The notes: generated by a model not told the origin, from the sequence alone. DNA of 64,000 bases from Pleomorphomonas carboxyditropha (GCF_002770725.1 NZ_NQVN01000003.1:186001-250000); one strand, 5' to 3'; shown: positions 49,505-59,905, counted from the first letter of the stretch. Translations and numbers: made by a program.

Positions 49505-50371
49505 ATGTCAGGTCTGTTCCATGATCGCCCGGTCACGGCCCCCGCCGCCGATCCCACCGAGGCCAATCACGCTCCCGAACCGATCGCGGTGATCGATGCG
49601 GCGCGTGTCAATATCGGCAAGCAGGCGGACCTCGTCCACCTCGTCACCTTCGACGCGCTGACCGGCCGCGGCGGCACGGTTTTCACGCTGAACCTCGATC
49701 ATCTCGTCAAGCTGGAGCACGATCCGGCCTTCCGTGCCGCCTATGACCAGGCGACCTACGTGTCGGCCGACGGCGCGCCGGTGGTGGCCATGGCGCGGCG
49801 TCAGGGCGCCAATCTGGTGCGCGTCACCGGCGCCGACCTGGTGCGGCCGCTCTGCGAGGCGGCGGCGCTGGCCCGGATTCCCGTCCACTTCTTCGGCACC
49901 ACCCCCGAAATTCTCGCCACGACCGAGACCGTGCTGCGCTGCGAATATCCGCGCCTGATCGTCGCCAGCCTCGAGAGCCCGCCCTTCGGCTTCAGCCCCT
50001 TCGGCATCGACGCCCGGGCCGCGGCCGAGCGCATCGCGTCGAGCGGCGCTCGCATCTGCTTCATCGCGCTCGGCGCGCCCAAGCAGGAAATCTTCGCCGA
50101 ATTCGCCAGGCGCTGGGCGCCCGGCGTCACCTTCGTATGCATCGGCGCGGCGCTCGATTTCATCGGCGGTGGCCAGAGCCGGGCGCCGCAGGCGTTCCAG
50201 GCCGCCGGCCTCGAATGGCTGTGGCGGCTCATCCACGATCCGCGCCGCCTCACCAAGCGCTACGCGCTGTCGGCCCTCTATCTCGTTCGCTACAATGTCC
50301 GCGAACTGGCGGGCCGGCTGTCGCGGCGGCGCTTCTTCCCGGCCTCCGACGATACCACCCGCCAGGAGTGA
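49505..50371 (+). CDS. WecG/TagA/CpsF family glycosyltransferase
   Basis: This 288-residue GT26 protein transfers a sugar (often N-acetylmannosaminuronate or ManNAc) onto a lipid-linked acceptor. Motifs are TFTLNLDHLVKLEHDPAFR, YVSADGAPVVAMAR, IPVHFFGTTPE, LGAPKQEIFA and CIGAALDFIGGGQSRAPQA, the usual GT26 signatures. GGAGAG stands before the ATG. The GT4 gene follows 7 bases after. Confidence 0.9.
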   Translation: MSGLFHDRPVTAPAADPTEANHAPEPIAVIDAARVNIGKQADLVHLVTFDALTGRGGTVFTLNLDHLVKLEHDPAFRAAYDQATYVSADGAPVVAMARRQGANLVRVTGADLVRPLCEAAALARIPVHFFGTTPEILATTETVLRCEYPRLIVASLESPPFGFSPFGIDARAAAERIASSGARICFIALGAPKQEIFAEFARRWAPGVTFVCIGAALDFIGGGQSRAPQAFQAAGLEWLWRLIHDPRRLTKRYALSALYLVRYNVRELAGRLSRRRFFPASDDTTRQE

Positions 50372-50378
50372 ACAGACG

Positions 50379-51623
50379 ATGGTCCATCGCATCACCCTCT
50401 TTCACTCGATCGATCCGCGCGGCGGCAAGGTGGGCGGCATCGAAACGCACGTGCGGCTGATGCTGTCGCGCCACCCCGACAGCGTGTCCATGCTGCTGGT
50501 CGGCATCGACGAGCGCGGCGACCTCGAGATCGGCAAGCCGGTGGAGATCGAGTACGACGGTCGGTCCATCGACTTCCTGCCGGTGGTTCACATTCCCGGC
50601 GACAGCCTGCATGCGGCGGCCAGGAAGATCACCCAGTCGGTGACGCTGCGCTTCACCCTCGGCATCATGCGCCATCTTCTCACCATCCGCCGCCTCGCCG
50701 CCGGGGATACCGCCTCGACCGAGATCGAGCGCTTCGAGCAGGCGATCCCGGCCCGCCTGATCGGCCATCCGGTGGTGCAGCTCGTGCATAACGAGGGCAC
50801 CAGGGGCGACAAGATGGACAGTCTTCTCGGCCGCCACTGGTGGCTTCATCGCCTCAGCGAGAAAATCGCCCTCGCCCTGGCCAGCCGCGTCGTGGGCGTC
50901 AATCCCAGCATCATCGCCCGCTACGAGCGGGAGATGCCGCTGATCGCCCGCAAATCCGAGTTCATGACCGTTTCGGTGGATACCGAGCGGTTCCCGGCGG
51001 CGCCTTTTCCAACAACCGACGTGTTTCGCGTCGTATTCGCCGGCCGGCTCGATGCCTTCAAGGATCCGCCGCTGATGTTCGAGACGCTGCGGCGCCTTCA
51101 CGCCAGGCTCGGCGGCAAATTGGAATTCCATTATGTCGGCACGTCCGATCCGCACCGCGACAAGGAGTTCGCGGCCATCGAGCCGTTCACCGTCCGCCAC
51201 GGTTTCCAGACCGGAGAGGGCGTGTCGGCGATCATGCGCGACTGCCATGCCGGCATCCTCACCTCCTATTTCGAGGGCATGCCCTGCTATCTCCTGGAGG
51301 CGCTTTCGAGCGGCCGGCCGGTGGGCGCCATCCGGCTGCCGCAATATGATCCGCTGATCGAGGCCGGCGTATCCGGCTTCCTTGTCGAGCGGCCGGAAGA
51401 CCGCGAGGCGGCCGCCGAGGCGATGGCCGACGGTTTCGCGCGGCTTGCCGCCGACATCGCCGCCGGCCGGCTCGACCCCGGAGCGATCCGCGCCAAGGTG
51501 ACGCCCTATTCGGTGGCGGTGCAGATGCCGAAGCTGTTCGAACGGCACATCGCGCTCGGCCGTGTCCGCTCCCCGGCCCGTCAGCCGGGCGCCGCCAGCC
51601 CGGCGAACAGCCGCTCCCACTGA
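50379..51623 (+). CDS. GT4-family glycosyltransferase
   Basis: This 414-residue GT-B enzyme has an N-terminal domain starting ITLFHSIDPRGGKVGGIETH (the GGIE-type donor-fold start), and a C-terminal nucleotide-sugar domain with VVFAGRLDAFKDPPLMFETL and the EX7E-type segment FEGMPCYLLEALSSGRPVG. It probably adds a sugar to the repeat unit of the exopolysaccharide. Its 3' end overlaps the convergent gene by 43 bases. Confidence 0.88.
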   Translation: MVHRITLFHSIDPRGGKVGGIETHVRLMLSRHPDSVSMLLVGIDERGDLEIGKPVEIEYDGRSIDFLPVVHIPGDSLHAAARKITQSVTLRFTLGIMRHLLTIRRLAAGDTASTEIERFEQAIPARLIGHPVVQLVHNEGTRGDKMDSLLGRHWWLHRLSEKIALALASRVVGVNPSIIARYEREMPLIARKSEFMTVSVDTERFPAAPFPTTDVFRVVFAGRLDAFKDPPLMFETLRRLHARLGGKLEFHYVGTSDPHRDKEFAAIEPFTVRHGFQTGEGVSAIMRDCHAGILTSYFEGMPCYLLEALSSGRPVGAIRLPQYDPLIEAGVSGFLVERPEDREAAAEAMADGFARLAADIAAGRLDPGAIRAKVTPYSVAVQMPKLFERHIALGRVRSPARQPGAASPANSRSH

Positions 51624-52642
51624 CCGATGCCGGCCTCGGCCGAGAATTCCTGCGCCCGGGCGACGCCGGGCGCCGGATCGGGCGGCGTCGCCAGCGCCCG
51701 ATCGAGCGCCGCCGCCAGCGCGGCGGCGTCGCCGACCGGCACCAGCTCGCCGTAGGGTCCGGCCAGGATTTCCCGCGACCCCTCGCAGTCGGTGGCGACC
51801 ACCCGGAGGCCGGCGGAGAGCGCCTCGACGGTGGTCATGCCGAAGGCCTCGGTGCGCGACGGTACCGCCGCGACGCGGGCAAGGCCGTAGACCTCGGCCG
51901 CCGAGGCGACGCGCCCCAGGAAGCGCACGCGATCCCCGATGCCGAGACCGGCCGCCCGCTCGACAAGGCGCTGCCGCTCGGGTCCGTCGCCGCCGATGAC
52001 GAGGCGCGCGTCGGGCGTCGTCAGGCGGGCGAAGGCGTCGAGCAGCAGGTCCATGCCTTTTTCCGGCGACAGGCGGCCGACGGCCCCGACGATCGGGAGG
52101 CGGGCGGCGATGTCACCGGCCGTGGCGGCGGCAATCATCGGCACCGGGTTATAGATGCGTTCCGTCCGCGCCGCCGGCGCCCGCCATCGCTCGACGAGCG
52201 CCCGGACGATGCCGTCGGACACGCCGACGAAGCGGCTGGTCAGAAGAGCCAGCAGCGGCAGGCCGTAGTAGCCGGCGGCCGACAAGCGGCCGGTCTTGTA
52301 CTCCTCGAAGCCGTGATAGGAGAGAACCAGCGGGGTCCGCGACAGGGCGAGGGCCTTGGCGAGCGCCAGCTTGACGCAGGAGACCGATACGGCGGCGGCG
52401 GCCACGTCGAAGCGGCGGCGGCGCAGCAGGCCGGCGAGCCGCAGCACGGCGGCGGCGTGGCCGCCCCCGATCTCGATCGCGTCGACCGCCGGATCGACGC
52501 CGTCGCCGGCCATTTTCTCGTCGAAGGCGAAGGTGACGCGATGACCGCGCGCCGCAAGGCCGTTGGCGAGGATCGCCCAGACGCGCTCGGCGCCGCCGCC
52601 GCCGGAGGCGCGGGTGTAGAGAAGGATATCCAGCTTCGGCAT
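51581..52642 (-). CDS. GT4-family glycosyltransferase
   Basis: This 353-residue GT-B enzyme starts with the donor-fold motif ASGGGGAERVWAILANGLAARGHRV and has IVGAVGRLSPEKGMDLLLDA and the EX7E segment EAFGMTTVEALSAGLRVVATD. It lies tail-to-tail with the previous glycosyltransferase. Not the same subfamily: it resembles WaaG/Glf-type transferases. Confidence 0.88.
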   Translation of the reverse strand: MPKLDILLYTRASGGGGAERVWAILANGLAARGHRVTFAFDEKMAGDGVDPAVDAIEIGGGHAAAVLRLAGLLRRRRFDVAAAAVSVSCVKLALAKALALSRTPLVLSYHGFEEYKTGRLSAAGYYGLPLLALLTSRFVGVSDGIVRALVERWRAPAARTERIYNPVPMIAAATAGDIAARLPIVGAVGRLSPEKGMDLLLDAFARLTTPDARLVIGGDGPERQRLVERAAGLGIGDRVRFLGRVASAAEVYGLARVAAVPSRTEAFGMTTVEALSAGLRVVATDCEGSREILAGPYGELVPVGDAAALAAALDRALATPPDPAPGVARAQEFSAEAGIGQWERLFAGLAAPG

Positions 52643-52807
52643 CTCGTCTCCAGAACGGCAATGACCGGCGCGAGGTTATCCTCGGCGCGTTCGCCCCGCC
52701 AAGCGGGAAAATAAGCGGCCGCCGCCCGAAAACCGGCCCGCCGTCCTCGCCAAGGCAGCCGGGATCGGCTATCGAGACGCGACCCCCGCCGATGTCCGGA
52801 GTTCCCG

Positions 52808-53713
52808 TTGTCCGCCCAGCCCGTCATTCGCCGCGCCGCCGGCTCCGCCGTCGGCCTCGGCATCTTCATGATGTTCTTCGGCGACTTCACGTTCGCCGTC
52901 AACGACATCATGGGCAAGTGGCTGGCGAGCACCTTCCCGGCCGGCCAGATCGTCCTGGTGCGGTCGCTCGCCGCGCTCGTGGTGCTAGTGCCTCTGCTTC
53001 TGAAAGGCGGCGCGCCGGAGCTCGTTCGGCTGGAGCGGCCGGGAATGCAGATGTCCCGCGCCGGCCTGGCAACGGCGGAGATCGTGTTCTTCTACATGGC
53101 GATCCGCTTCCTGCCGCTCGCCGACGTCATGACCTTCTATCTCGCCGGGCCGATCTACGTCGCCGCCCTGTCGCCCTGGCTGCTCGGCGAGCGGGTGGGC
53201 CGCCGCCAGTGGCTGGCCATCGCCATCGGCTTTGCCGGCGTCGTCTTCGTGCTGCGGCCGGGCTCGGGCAGCCTCTCGTGGGCGGCGCTGATTTCCATCG
53301 CCGGCTCGCTCTGCTACGCCATGGTGGTGGTGCAGAGCCGCCAGCTCCGGGGCACGCCCGACCGGGTGCTGGTGTTCTGGCAGACGATCGGCGCGCTCGT
53401 GGTGGGCGCCGTCCTGGCGCCCTTCGGCTGGGTGGCGCCGGGCCTTACCGACCTCGTCATGCTGGCCGCCCTCGGCATCATCTCGATGACCGCCCATCTC
53501 TGCATCGCCCGCTCGCTCAAGCTGGCTCCGGCCGCCATGGTGGCGCCGATCCAGTATTCGCTGCTGCTCTGGGCCATCCTGTTCGGCTGGCTGGTGTTCG
53601 GCGACCGGCCACGGCCGTCGATGCTGATCGGCGCCGCCGTGATCGTCGTCGCCGGTCTCGTGGTGGTGGGCGGACGCGGCGGCCGTGGGCGCGCGGCGAC
53701 AGGCGCCGACTGA
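52808..53713 (+). CDS. EamA/DMT family transporter
   Basis: This 301-residue protein has ten hydrophobic helices in two EamA repeats (MMFFGDFTFAVNDIMGKWL and ALISIAGSLCYAMVVVQSR starts). The start is a TTG at 52808 with GGAG 6 bases upstream; an in-frame ATG exists later but would lose helix 1. Such proteins move metabolites or drugs; substrate unknown. Confidence 0.85.
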   Translation: MSAQPVIRRAAGSAVGLGIFMMFFGDFTFAVNDIMGKWLASTFPAGQIVLVRSLAALVVLVPLLLKGGAPELVRLERPGMQMSRAGLATAEIVFFYMAIRFLPLADVMTFYLAGPIYVAALSPWLLGERVGRRQWLAIAIGFAGVVFVLRPGSGSLSWAALISIAGSLCYAMVVVQSRQLRGTPDRVLVFWQTIGALVVGAVLAPFGWVAPGLTDLVMLAALGIISMTAHLCIARSLKLAPAAMVAPIQYSLLLWAILFGWLVFGDRPRPSMLIGAAVIVVAGLVVVGGRGGRGRAATGAD

Positions 53714-53787
53714 GGCCCTGTCGGTTGCCGGCGAATGTCGCTATGATTCGCGTCAGCCGAGTTCGGTTCTTTCAGGAGGTTGTGTTC

Positions 53788-54984
53788 ATGCGGTCTTCGG
53801 TTCCCGTCCTAACAGCGTTGGTTGTCGGGCTTCCGGTCCTCGCCACGCCCGGTCTCGCTGCCGACTGCAGCGCCAAGGGCGACGGCTTCGGCACGTGGCT
53901 CGCCGGCTATTCGAAGACGCTCGTCGACGCCGGCCTTCCCCCGGACACGGTGCGCTCGGCCCTTTCCGGCATCGCCTTCGATCCGGCGGTGATCAGGAAG
54001 GACCGGGGACAGGGCGTCTTCTCGCAGACCTTCGCCGAGTTCGCCGGCCGCATGGTCAACAAGAACCGCCTGACCATCGGCGCGCAGAAGATCAGGAACA
54101 ATGCCGACCTGTTCGGCCGCATCGAGGCGCAATACGGCGTGCCGCCCCAGGTGATCGTCGCCGTCTGGGGCCTCGAAAGCGACTTCGGCGCCAATACCGG
54201 CGATTTCCCGACCCTGCAGTCGCTGGCGACGCTGGCCTACGACTGCCGCCGGCCGGTGATGTTCCAGAACGAGTTGCTCGACGCCGTCCAGATCGTGGCG
54301 CGCGGCGACCTCACGCCGTCCGAGATGAAGGGCGCCTGGGCGGGCGAGCTCGGCCAGACGCAGTTCCTGCCCTCCAACTACCTTCGCTACGCCGTCGACT
54401 TCGACGGCGACGGCCGCCGCAACCTCATCAAGAGCGCGCCCGACGTGCTGGCCTCGACCGCCAACTATCTCCAGTCGCTCGGATGGGCGGCGGGCCAGCC
54501 CTGGCTCGTCGAGGTCGACATTCCCTCGAACCTGCCCTGGGACCAGGCCGATCTGCCGATCAAGAAGCCGGTCGGCGAATGGCAGGCGATGGGCGTGCGC
54601 GCCGCCAACGGGGCCATCCCCGACGGCGTGGCGGCGCTCTACCTGCCGATGGGCCGCTTCGGCCCGGCCTTCCTCGCCTATCACAATTTCGACGTCTACC
54701 TCGGCTGGAACGAATCGCTGGTCTATTCGACGACCGCCGCCTATTTCGCGACGCGGCTTGCCGGCGCGCCGCCGGTCGGCGCCGGCAACGGCAAGGTCGA
54801 GGCGCTCGGTGCGTCCGACATCGCCTTCATTCAGGGCGCGCTTACCGCACAGGGCTTCGACGCCGGCCCCAAGGACGGCAAGCTCGGCCAGCGGACACGC
54901 GAGGCGGTGCGGGGCTTCCAGTTGAAGGCCGGGCTGCCGGCCGACGGCTGGCCGGATTCGGCCGTGCTCCGGGCGCTCAGGTGA
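53788..54984 (+). CDS. Lytic murein transglycosylase (MltB-type) with peptidoglycan-binding domain
   Basis: This 398-residue periplasmic enzyme cleaves the glycan strand to 1,6-anhydroMurNAc. Signal peptide 1-25 (ends PGLAAD), SLT_2 catalytic domain about 30-320 with catalytic E130 (AVWGLESDFGANTGDF) and GELGQTQFLPSNY, and a C-terminal PG_binding_1 domain from about 335 (DIAFIQGALTAQGFDAGPKDGKLG). AGGAGG stands upstream of ATG 53788. The stop overlaps the hrpB start. Confidence 0.93.
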   Translation: MRSSVPVLTALVVGLPVLATPGLAADCSAKGDGFGTWLAGYSKTLVDAGLPPDTVRSALSGIAFDPAVIRKDRGQGVFSQTFAEFAGRMVNKNRLTIGAQKIRNNADLFGRIEAQYGVPPQVIVAVWGLESDFGANTGDFPTLQSLATLAYDCRRPVMFQNELLDAVQIVARGDLTPSEMKGAWAGELGQTQFLPSNYLRYAVDFDGDGRRNLIKSAPDVLASTANYLQSLGWAAGQPWLVEVDIPSNLPWDQADLPIKKPVGEWQAMGVRAANGAIPDGVAALYLPMGRFGPAFLAYHNFDVYLGWNESLVYSTTAAYFATRLAGAPPVGAGNGKVEALGASDIAFIQGALTAQGFDAGPKDGKLGQRTREAVRGFQLKAGLPADGWPDSAVLRALR

Positions 54985-57458
54985 CATCGGTCCCGGTGCG
55001 TTTTCTGCCGCCGCTGCCCATCGACGCGGCGCTCGACGATATCCGGGCCTCGCTCGACGGCAACCCGCGCCTCGTCCTCGTCGCCGCCCCCGGCGCCGGC
55101 AAGACGACGCGGGTGCCGCTCGCGCTTCTCGATGCTTCCTGGCGGCGGGGCAAGCTGATCGTCGTCGAGCCGCGCCGCATCGCCGCCCGCGCCGCGGCGG
55201 CGCGCATGGCCGAAAGCCTCGGCGAGAGCGTCGGGCAGACGGTCGGCTACCGGGTCCGCATGGATTCCAGGGTGTCGGCCCAAACGGTGATCGAGGTGAT
55301 CACCGAGGGCGTGTTCACGCGCATGATCGTCGAGGATCCGCTGCTCGACGGCGTGGCGGCGGTGCTTTTCGACGAGTTCCACGAGCGCTCGCTCGACGGC
55401 GATCTCGGCCTGGCCCTCGCCCTCGACGGGGCGGCGCTCAGGGACGATCTCCGGATCGTGGTGATGAGCGCCACGCTCGACGGCGGCCGCGTGGCGAGCC
55501 TTCTCGGCGGCACGCCGGTGATCGCAAGCGAAGGCCGCGCCTTTCCGGTGGAGACGAGGCACGTCGACCGCGACCCGCTCGTGCGCTTCGAGGATCAGAT
55601 AGCCGAGGTGACGCTGCGGGCGCTTCGCGAGGAGGCGGGCTCGGCGCTGGTGTTCCTGCCGGGACAGGCGGAAATCCGCCGGGTCGCCGAACGGCTCGAC
55701 GGACGCCTGCCGGCCGGCGTTCGCCTCGCGCCTCTCTACGGCGCGCTGACCGGCGCCGAGCAGGATTTCGCCATCCGGCCCTGCCGGCCGCCGGAACGCA
55801 AGGTGGTGCTCACCACGGCGATCGCCGAAACGTCGCTGACCATCGACGGCGTGCGCCTGGTCATCGACGGCGGCCTGTCGCGCGTTCCGAAATACGAGCC
55901 GGACACCGGCCTGACGCGCCTCGAGACGGTGCGCGTTTCCCGCGCCTCGGCCGACCAGCGGCGCGGCCGCGCCGGCCGCACCGAGCCGGGCGTCTGCTGG
56001 CGCCTGTGGAACGAGGGACAGACGTCGGCGCTGCAACCCTATTCGACGCCGGAGATCCTGGAGGCCGACCTTTCGCAACTGGCGCTCGATCTCGCCGCCG
56101 TCGGCATCCGCGACCCGGCCGCCCTCGCCTTTCTCGACCCGCCGCCGAAGCCGGCCTGGAACGAGGCGGTGGACTTGCTGCGCGGCCTCGAGGCGATCGA
56201 CGAGGCGGGCCGCATAACCGGCGAGGGCAAGGCCCTGGCCCGCCTGCCGCTGCCGCCCCGCCTCGCCCACATGATCCATCGTGCGGCGGCGTTCGGCGCG
56301 GCGCGGATGGCGGCCGACATCGCCGCGATCCTGACCGAGCAGGGGCTTGGCGGCGATTCCACCGATCTCGCCGACCGCCTTCAGCGCTTGCGTGCCGACC
56401 GCGGCCAACGAGCCGCCGACGCGCGAGCCATGGCAGCGAAATGGGCGAAGCTGGCGGGCAATGCGGGTGCCGACACGCCAACGACGTCGCTCTCTCCCGG
56501 CGCCCTCCTTGCCCTCGCCTATCCCGACCGGGTTGCCGAGGCGCGGGGACAGCGCGGCGCCTTTCGCCTGGCGAGCGGTCGCGGCGGTATGGTCGAGGAG
56601 CACGACCGGCTGGCCAGGGAAGGCTATATCGTCGTCGCCGATCTCGCCGGCAAGGCGGAACGGGCGCGCATCCGGCTTGCCGCCGCCATCTGCCGCGAGG
56701 AGATCGAGGCGCTTTTTTCCGCCCGCATCGTCGCCGAGACCACCGTATCGTTCGACCCGGCGGCCCGCGCCGTCCGCGCCCGCCGCGTCCGCCGGCTCGG
56801 AGCGGTAAAGCTCGCCGAGGAGCCGATCGCCGCGCCGGCCGGCCCGGACGTGCGCGCCGCCCTCCTATCCGGTGTCGGCCGTACCGGCGTCGACCGTCTC
56901 GGCTGGTCGAAGGAGCAGCGGCGGCTGAGGGAGCGCGCCGCTTTCCTCAACCGGACGGTGGGCGCGCCGTGGCCGGACCTCTCGGACGCCGCCCTTGCCG
57001 ATACGCTCGACGACTGGCTCGGCCCGTTCATCGACGGGCTGACGCGGCTCGACGACATCGACGCGGCGCTGCTCGGCGCCGCCCTCGACCGGCTGCTTCC
57101 CTTTGGCCTCAGGCAGGATATGGACCGGCTGATGCCGAGCCATTTCGAAGCGCCGACCGGCAGCCGAGTGCCCATCGATTACGGCGCCGACGGCGGGCCG
57201 GCCGTCGAAATCCGGGTGCAGGAACTGTTCGGCCTCGACCGCCACCCGGCGATCGCCGGCGGCCGGGTGCCGCTGACGCTGGTGCTGACGTCGCCGGCCC
57301 ACCGGCCGATCCAGACCACCAGGGACCTGCCCGGTTTCTGGCGCGGCTCGTGGAAGGACGTGGCCAAGGACCTCAAGGGCCGCTATCCGAAGCATCCCTG
57401 GCCGGACGATCCGCTCGCCGCCGAACCGACCCGCCGGGCCAAGCCGCGCGGCACCTGA
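54981..57458 (+). CDS. hrpB: ATP-dependent helicase HrpB
   Basis: This 825-residue DEAH-box helicase has Walker A AAPGAGKTTRVPL, DEFHERSLDGDL (motif II), VVMSATLDGG (motif III) and QRRGRAGRTEPG (motif VI), followed by the HrpB C-terminal domain. Length is typical. The GTG start at 54981 overlaps the transglycosylase stop (GTGA). The cellular role of HrpB is not well known. Confidence 0.93.
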   Translation: MTSVPVRFLPPLPIDAALDDIRASLDGNPRLVLVAAPGAGKTTRVPLALLDASWRRGKLIVVEPRRIAARAAAARMAESLGESVGQTVGYRVRMDSRVSAQTVIEVITEGVFTRMIVEDPLLDGVAAVLFDEFHERSLDGDLGLALALDGAALRDDLRIVVMSATLDGGRVASLLGGTPVIASEGRAFPVETRHVDRDPLVRFEDQIAEVTLRALREEAGSALVFLPGQAEIRRVAERLDGRLPAGVRLAPLYGALTGAEQDFAIRPCRPPERKVVLTTAIAETSLTIDGVRLVIDGGLSRVPKYEPDTGLTRLETVRVSRASADQRRGRAGRTEPGVCWRLWNEGQTSALQPYSTPEILEADLSQLALDLAAVGIRDPAALAFLDPPPKPAWNEAVDLLRGLEAIDEAGRITGEGKALARLPLPPRLAHMIHRAAAFGAARMAADIAAILTEQGLGGDSTDLADRLQRLRADRGQRAADARAMAAKWAKLAGNAGADTPTTSLSPGALLALAYPDRVAEARGQRGAFRLASGRGGMVEEHDRLAREGYIVVADLAGKAERARIRLAAAICREEIEALFSARIVAETTVSFDPAARAVRARRVRRLGAVKLAEEPIAAPAGPDVRAALLSGVGRTGVDRLGWSKEQRRLRERAAFLNRTVGAPWPDLSDAALADTLDDWLGPFIDGLTRLDDIDAALLGAALDRLLPFGLRQDMDRLMPSHFEAPTGSRVPIDYGADGGPAVEIRVQELFGLDRHPAIAGGRVPLTLVLTSPAHRPIQTTRDLPGFWRGSWKDVAKDLKGRYPKHPWPDDPLAAEPTRRAKPRGT

Positions 57459-57845
57459 TCAGCGCACGTTCAGCGTGACGTCGTAGGTCGTGTAGGTGTA
57501 GCGCATTTCGGAGGTATCGACCGGGTGGCCGACGCTGACCGACAGATAGTCGGTGCCGCGGAAGCCCTTGGCCGAGGTGTAGGAGAACTTGGTTCCGGTG
57601 AATCTGCGCCCCTTGCAGGGCGGATCGACTGCGACGACGATATCCGGCCGAATGACCAACTTGCCGTGGGCAGGTTCTTTCAGGACTTTGGTTCGAAACT
57701 GCCCCGAGGACGTGCAATTCCCTTGAGTGAGCAGATAGAGCTGCTCCGACACCGTTTCACCCGACTTGAGATCGTAGGTCAGCTCTTCCGCGTATGCGGC
57801 GGTAACCTGCGCCACCAGCATGGCAGCGGCAATCAGACAACGCAT
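57459..57845 (-). CDS. Small secreted protein, unknown
   Basis: This 128-residue protein has a clear signal peptide (MRCLIAAAMLVAQVTAAYA, cleavage near 19-20). The mature part has two Cys pairs' worth of residues (C in QGNCTSS and in DPPCKGRR) that may form a disulfide, and the beta-strand pattern HGKLVIRPDIVVAVDPPC and GFRGTDYLSVSV resembles Ig-like/cadherin-like repeats in alphaproteobacterial exported proteins. AAGAGGTTGAA precedes the ATG 57845. Its stop abuts the convergent hrpB stop. Confidence 0.7.
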   Translation of the reverse strand: MRCLIAAAMLVAQVTAAYAEELTYDLKSGETVSEQLYLLTQGNCTSSGQFRTKVLKEPAHGKLVIRPDIVVAVDPPCKGRRFTGTKFSYTSAKGFRGTDYLSVSVGHPVDTSEMRYTYTTYDVTLNVR

Positions 57846-57929
57846 TTCAACCTCTTGGCAATCGGTAATGTTTCCAATTGTAGCCATTATCACCGGTTGC
57901 GAAGAGTGGCAATTACTCCCGTCTATGAT

Positions 57930-58973
57930 TCAAGCCGCGAACAGGCCGGCCGCCTGAATCTCCAGCGCGGCGCGGTCGCCGATCCGCGGCGGCTCGCGGT
58001 CGGCCGGCGTCAGGGCTTCGATCACCGTATCGGTCCCGTCGGCGCGGAAGCCGATGCGGCGCGACGAGCCGGAGCGGTGCAGCGACACCACCGTCGCCCA
58101 CAGGCCCTCGCCGTCGCGGCGGAAAGCGACATGCTCGGGGCGGACATAGAGTTTCGCCGGCCCGTCGAAGAGAAGCGGCGGCAGCCGGGGGATCGACACC
58201 TCCTGCTGGCCGACGAAGGGACGCCCCTTGTCGACGTGGATGTCGAGGCGGACCGATTCGCCGATGAAGTCGAAGACGAAGGGCGTCGCCGGCCGGTCGT
58301 AGACGTCCTCGGGCGTGCCCTCCTGCTCGATGCGGCCCTCGCTCATGACGACGACGCGGTCGGCCAGGTCGAGCGCCTCCTCCTGGTCATGCGTCACGAA
58401 CAGCGTGGTGTGGCCGGTGCGGTCGTGGAACTCCCGCAGCCACAGGCGCAGCTCCTTGCGCACCTTGGCGTCGAGGGCGCCGAACGGCTCGTCGAGCAGC
58501 AGCACCCGCGGCTCGACGGCAAGCGCCCGGGCGAGCGCCACCCGCTGGCGCTGGCCGCCGGACAACTGGCTCGGATAGCGGCCGCCGTAGCCCGGCAGCT
58601 GGATCAGGGCGAGCAGTTCCTCGACCTTGTCCCGGATGGCCGCCGCCGTCGGCCGCGTGCGGCGCGGCCGCACTCTCAGGCCGTAGGAGATATTGTCGGC
58701 GATGGTGAGATGCTTGAACAGCGCGTAGTGCTGGAACACGAAGCCGATCTGCCGCTCCTGCACGCTTTTCAGGCTGGCGTCCTCGCCGCCGAACAGGATC
58801 TGGCCGCCCGACGGGATTTCGAGACCGGCGACGCAGCGCAGAAGCGTCGTCTTGCCCGAGCCGGACGGACCGAGCAGCGCCAGAAGCTCGCCCGAGGCGA
58901 CCTTGAGGTCGACGCCGTGCAGGGCCGCCGTGCTGCCGAAGGTCTTCGTGAGGTTGCGGATGTCGAGTTCCAT
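57930..58973 (-). CDS. cysA: Sulfate ABC transporter ATPase CysA
   Basis: This 347-residue ABC ATPase has Walker [10 protein letters not shown], signature [15 protein letters not shown], Walker B VLLLDEP, and the C-terminal TOBE-like domain of sulfate/thiosulfate importers. It is the last gene of sbp-cysT-cysW-cysA, 11 bases after cysW. Confidence 0.95.
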   Translation of the reverse strand: MELDIRNLTKTFGSTAALHGVDLKVASGELLALLGPSGSGKTTLLRCVAGLEIPSGGQILFGGEDASLKSVQERQIGFVFQHYALFKHLTIADNISYGLRVRPRRTRPTAAAIRDKVEELLALIQLPGYGGRYPSQLSGGQRQRVALARALAVEPRVLLLDEPFGALDAKVRKELRLWLREFHDRTGHTTLFVTHDQEEALDLADRVVVMSEGRIEQEGTPEDVYDRPATPFVFDFIGESVRLDIHVDKGRPFVGQQEVSIPRLPPLLFDGPAKLYVRPEHVAFRRDGEGLWATVVSLHRSGSSRRIGFRADGTDTVIEALTPADREPPRIGDRAALEIQAAGLFAA

Positions 58974-58984
58974 CGGGGGCTCCG

Positions 58985-59905
58985 TCAGTGACGATGACCG
59001 GCGGCGAGATCGCCGGCGTAGCGATGCTCCAGCCAGGACTTGATGCCGAGCGTCACCAGCGCCAGGGCGGCGAGCAGCGAGGCGACGGCGAAGGCGGCGA
59101 CGAACTGGTATTCGTTGTAGAGGATCTCGATGTGCAGCGGCATGGTGTTGGTGTAGCCGCGGATATGGCCGGAGACCACCGACACCGCGCCGAACTCGCC
59201 CATGGCGCGGGCGTTGCAGAGCAGCACGCCGTAGAGCAGCGCCCATTTGACGTTGGGCAGCGTCACCGTCCAGAACATGCGCAGGCCGGAGGCGCCGAGC
59301 GTCAGCGCCGCCTCCTCGTCGGTATTGCCGAGCTCCTCCATCAGCGGGATCAGCTCGCGGGCGATGAAGGGAAAGGTGACGAAGACCGTCGCCATGATGA
59401 TGCCCGGCAGAGCGAAGATGATCTGGATGCCGTTGGCCTGCAGCAAGCCGCCGAAAATGCCGTGGCTGGCGTAGAGCAGCACGTAGACGAGACCGGCCAC
59501 CACCGGCGACACCGAAAAGGGCAGGTCGATCAGCGTCACCAGAAAAGCCTTGCCCCGGAAGTCGAACTTGGCGACCGCCCAGGCCGCGGCAACGCCGAAG
59601 ACGAGATTGGCCGGCACGGCGATGGCGGCGACCACCAGCGTCAGGATGATGGCGTCGATGGCGGCCGGGTCGGCGAAGGCGTGAATGAAGGCGCCGGCGC
59701 CTTTCCGGAAAGCCTCCATGAAAACGGTGACGAGCGGCAGCAGCAGGAACAGGGCGAGAAAGCCGACCGCCAGCGTGATCAGCAGGCGCCTGACCCATGG
59801 GGCCTCCTCGGTCGGCAGGCGCCGCCGCGGCGGCCGGACGGCCACCGATCCGGCGGCCGGCGCCTCCTCGAGCGACGCGGCAAGCGCGACGGAACTGTCA
59901 GACAT
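58985..59905 (-). CDS. cysW: Sulfate ABC transporter permease CysW
   Basis: This 306-residue permease has about six helices and the EAA-type loop ([21 protein letters not shown]). ATG 59905 is chosen because GAGG stands 7 bases upstream; ATG 59911 has the site too close. Either start overlaps the cysT end. Confidence 0.93.
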   Translation of the reverse strand: MSDSSVALAASLEEAPAAGSVAVRPPRRRLPTEEAPWVRRLLITLAVGFLALFLLLPLVTVFMEAFRKGAGAFIHAFADPAAIDAIILTLVVAAIAVPANLVFGVAAAWAVAKFDFRGKAFLVTLIDLPFSVSPVVAGLVYVLLYASHGIFGGLLQANGIQIIFALPGIIMATVFVTFPFIARELIPLMEELGNTDEEAALTLGASGLRMFWTVTLPNVKWALLYGVLLCNARAMGEFGAVSVVSGHIRGYTNTMPLHIEILYNEYQFVAAFAVASLLAALALVTLGIKSWLEHRYAGDLAAGHRH

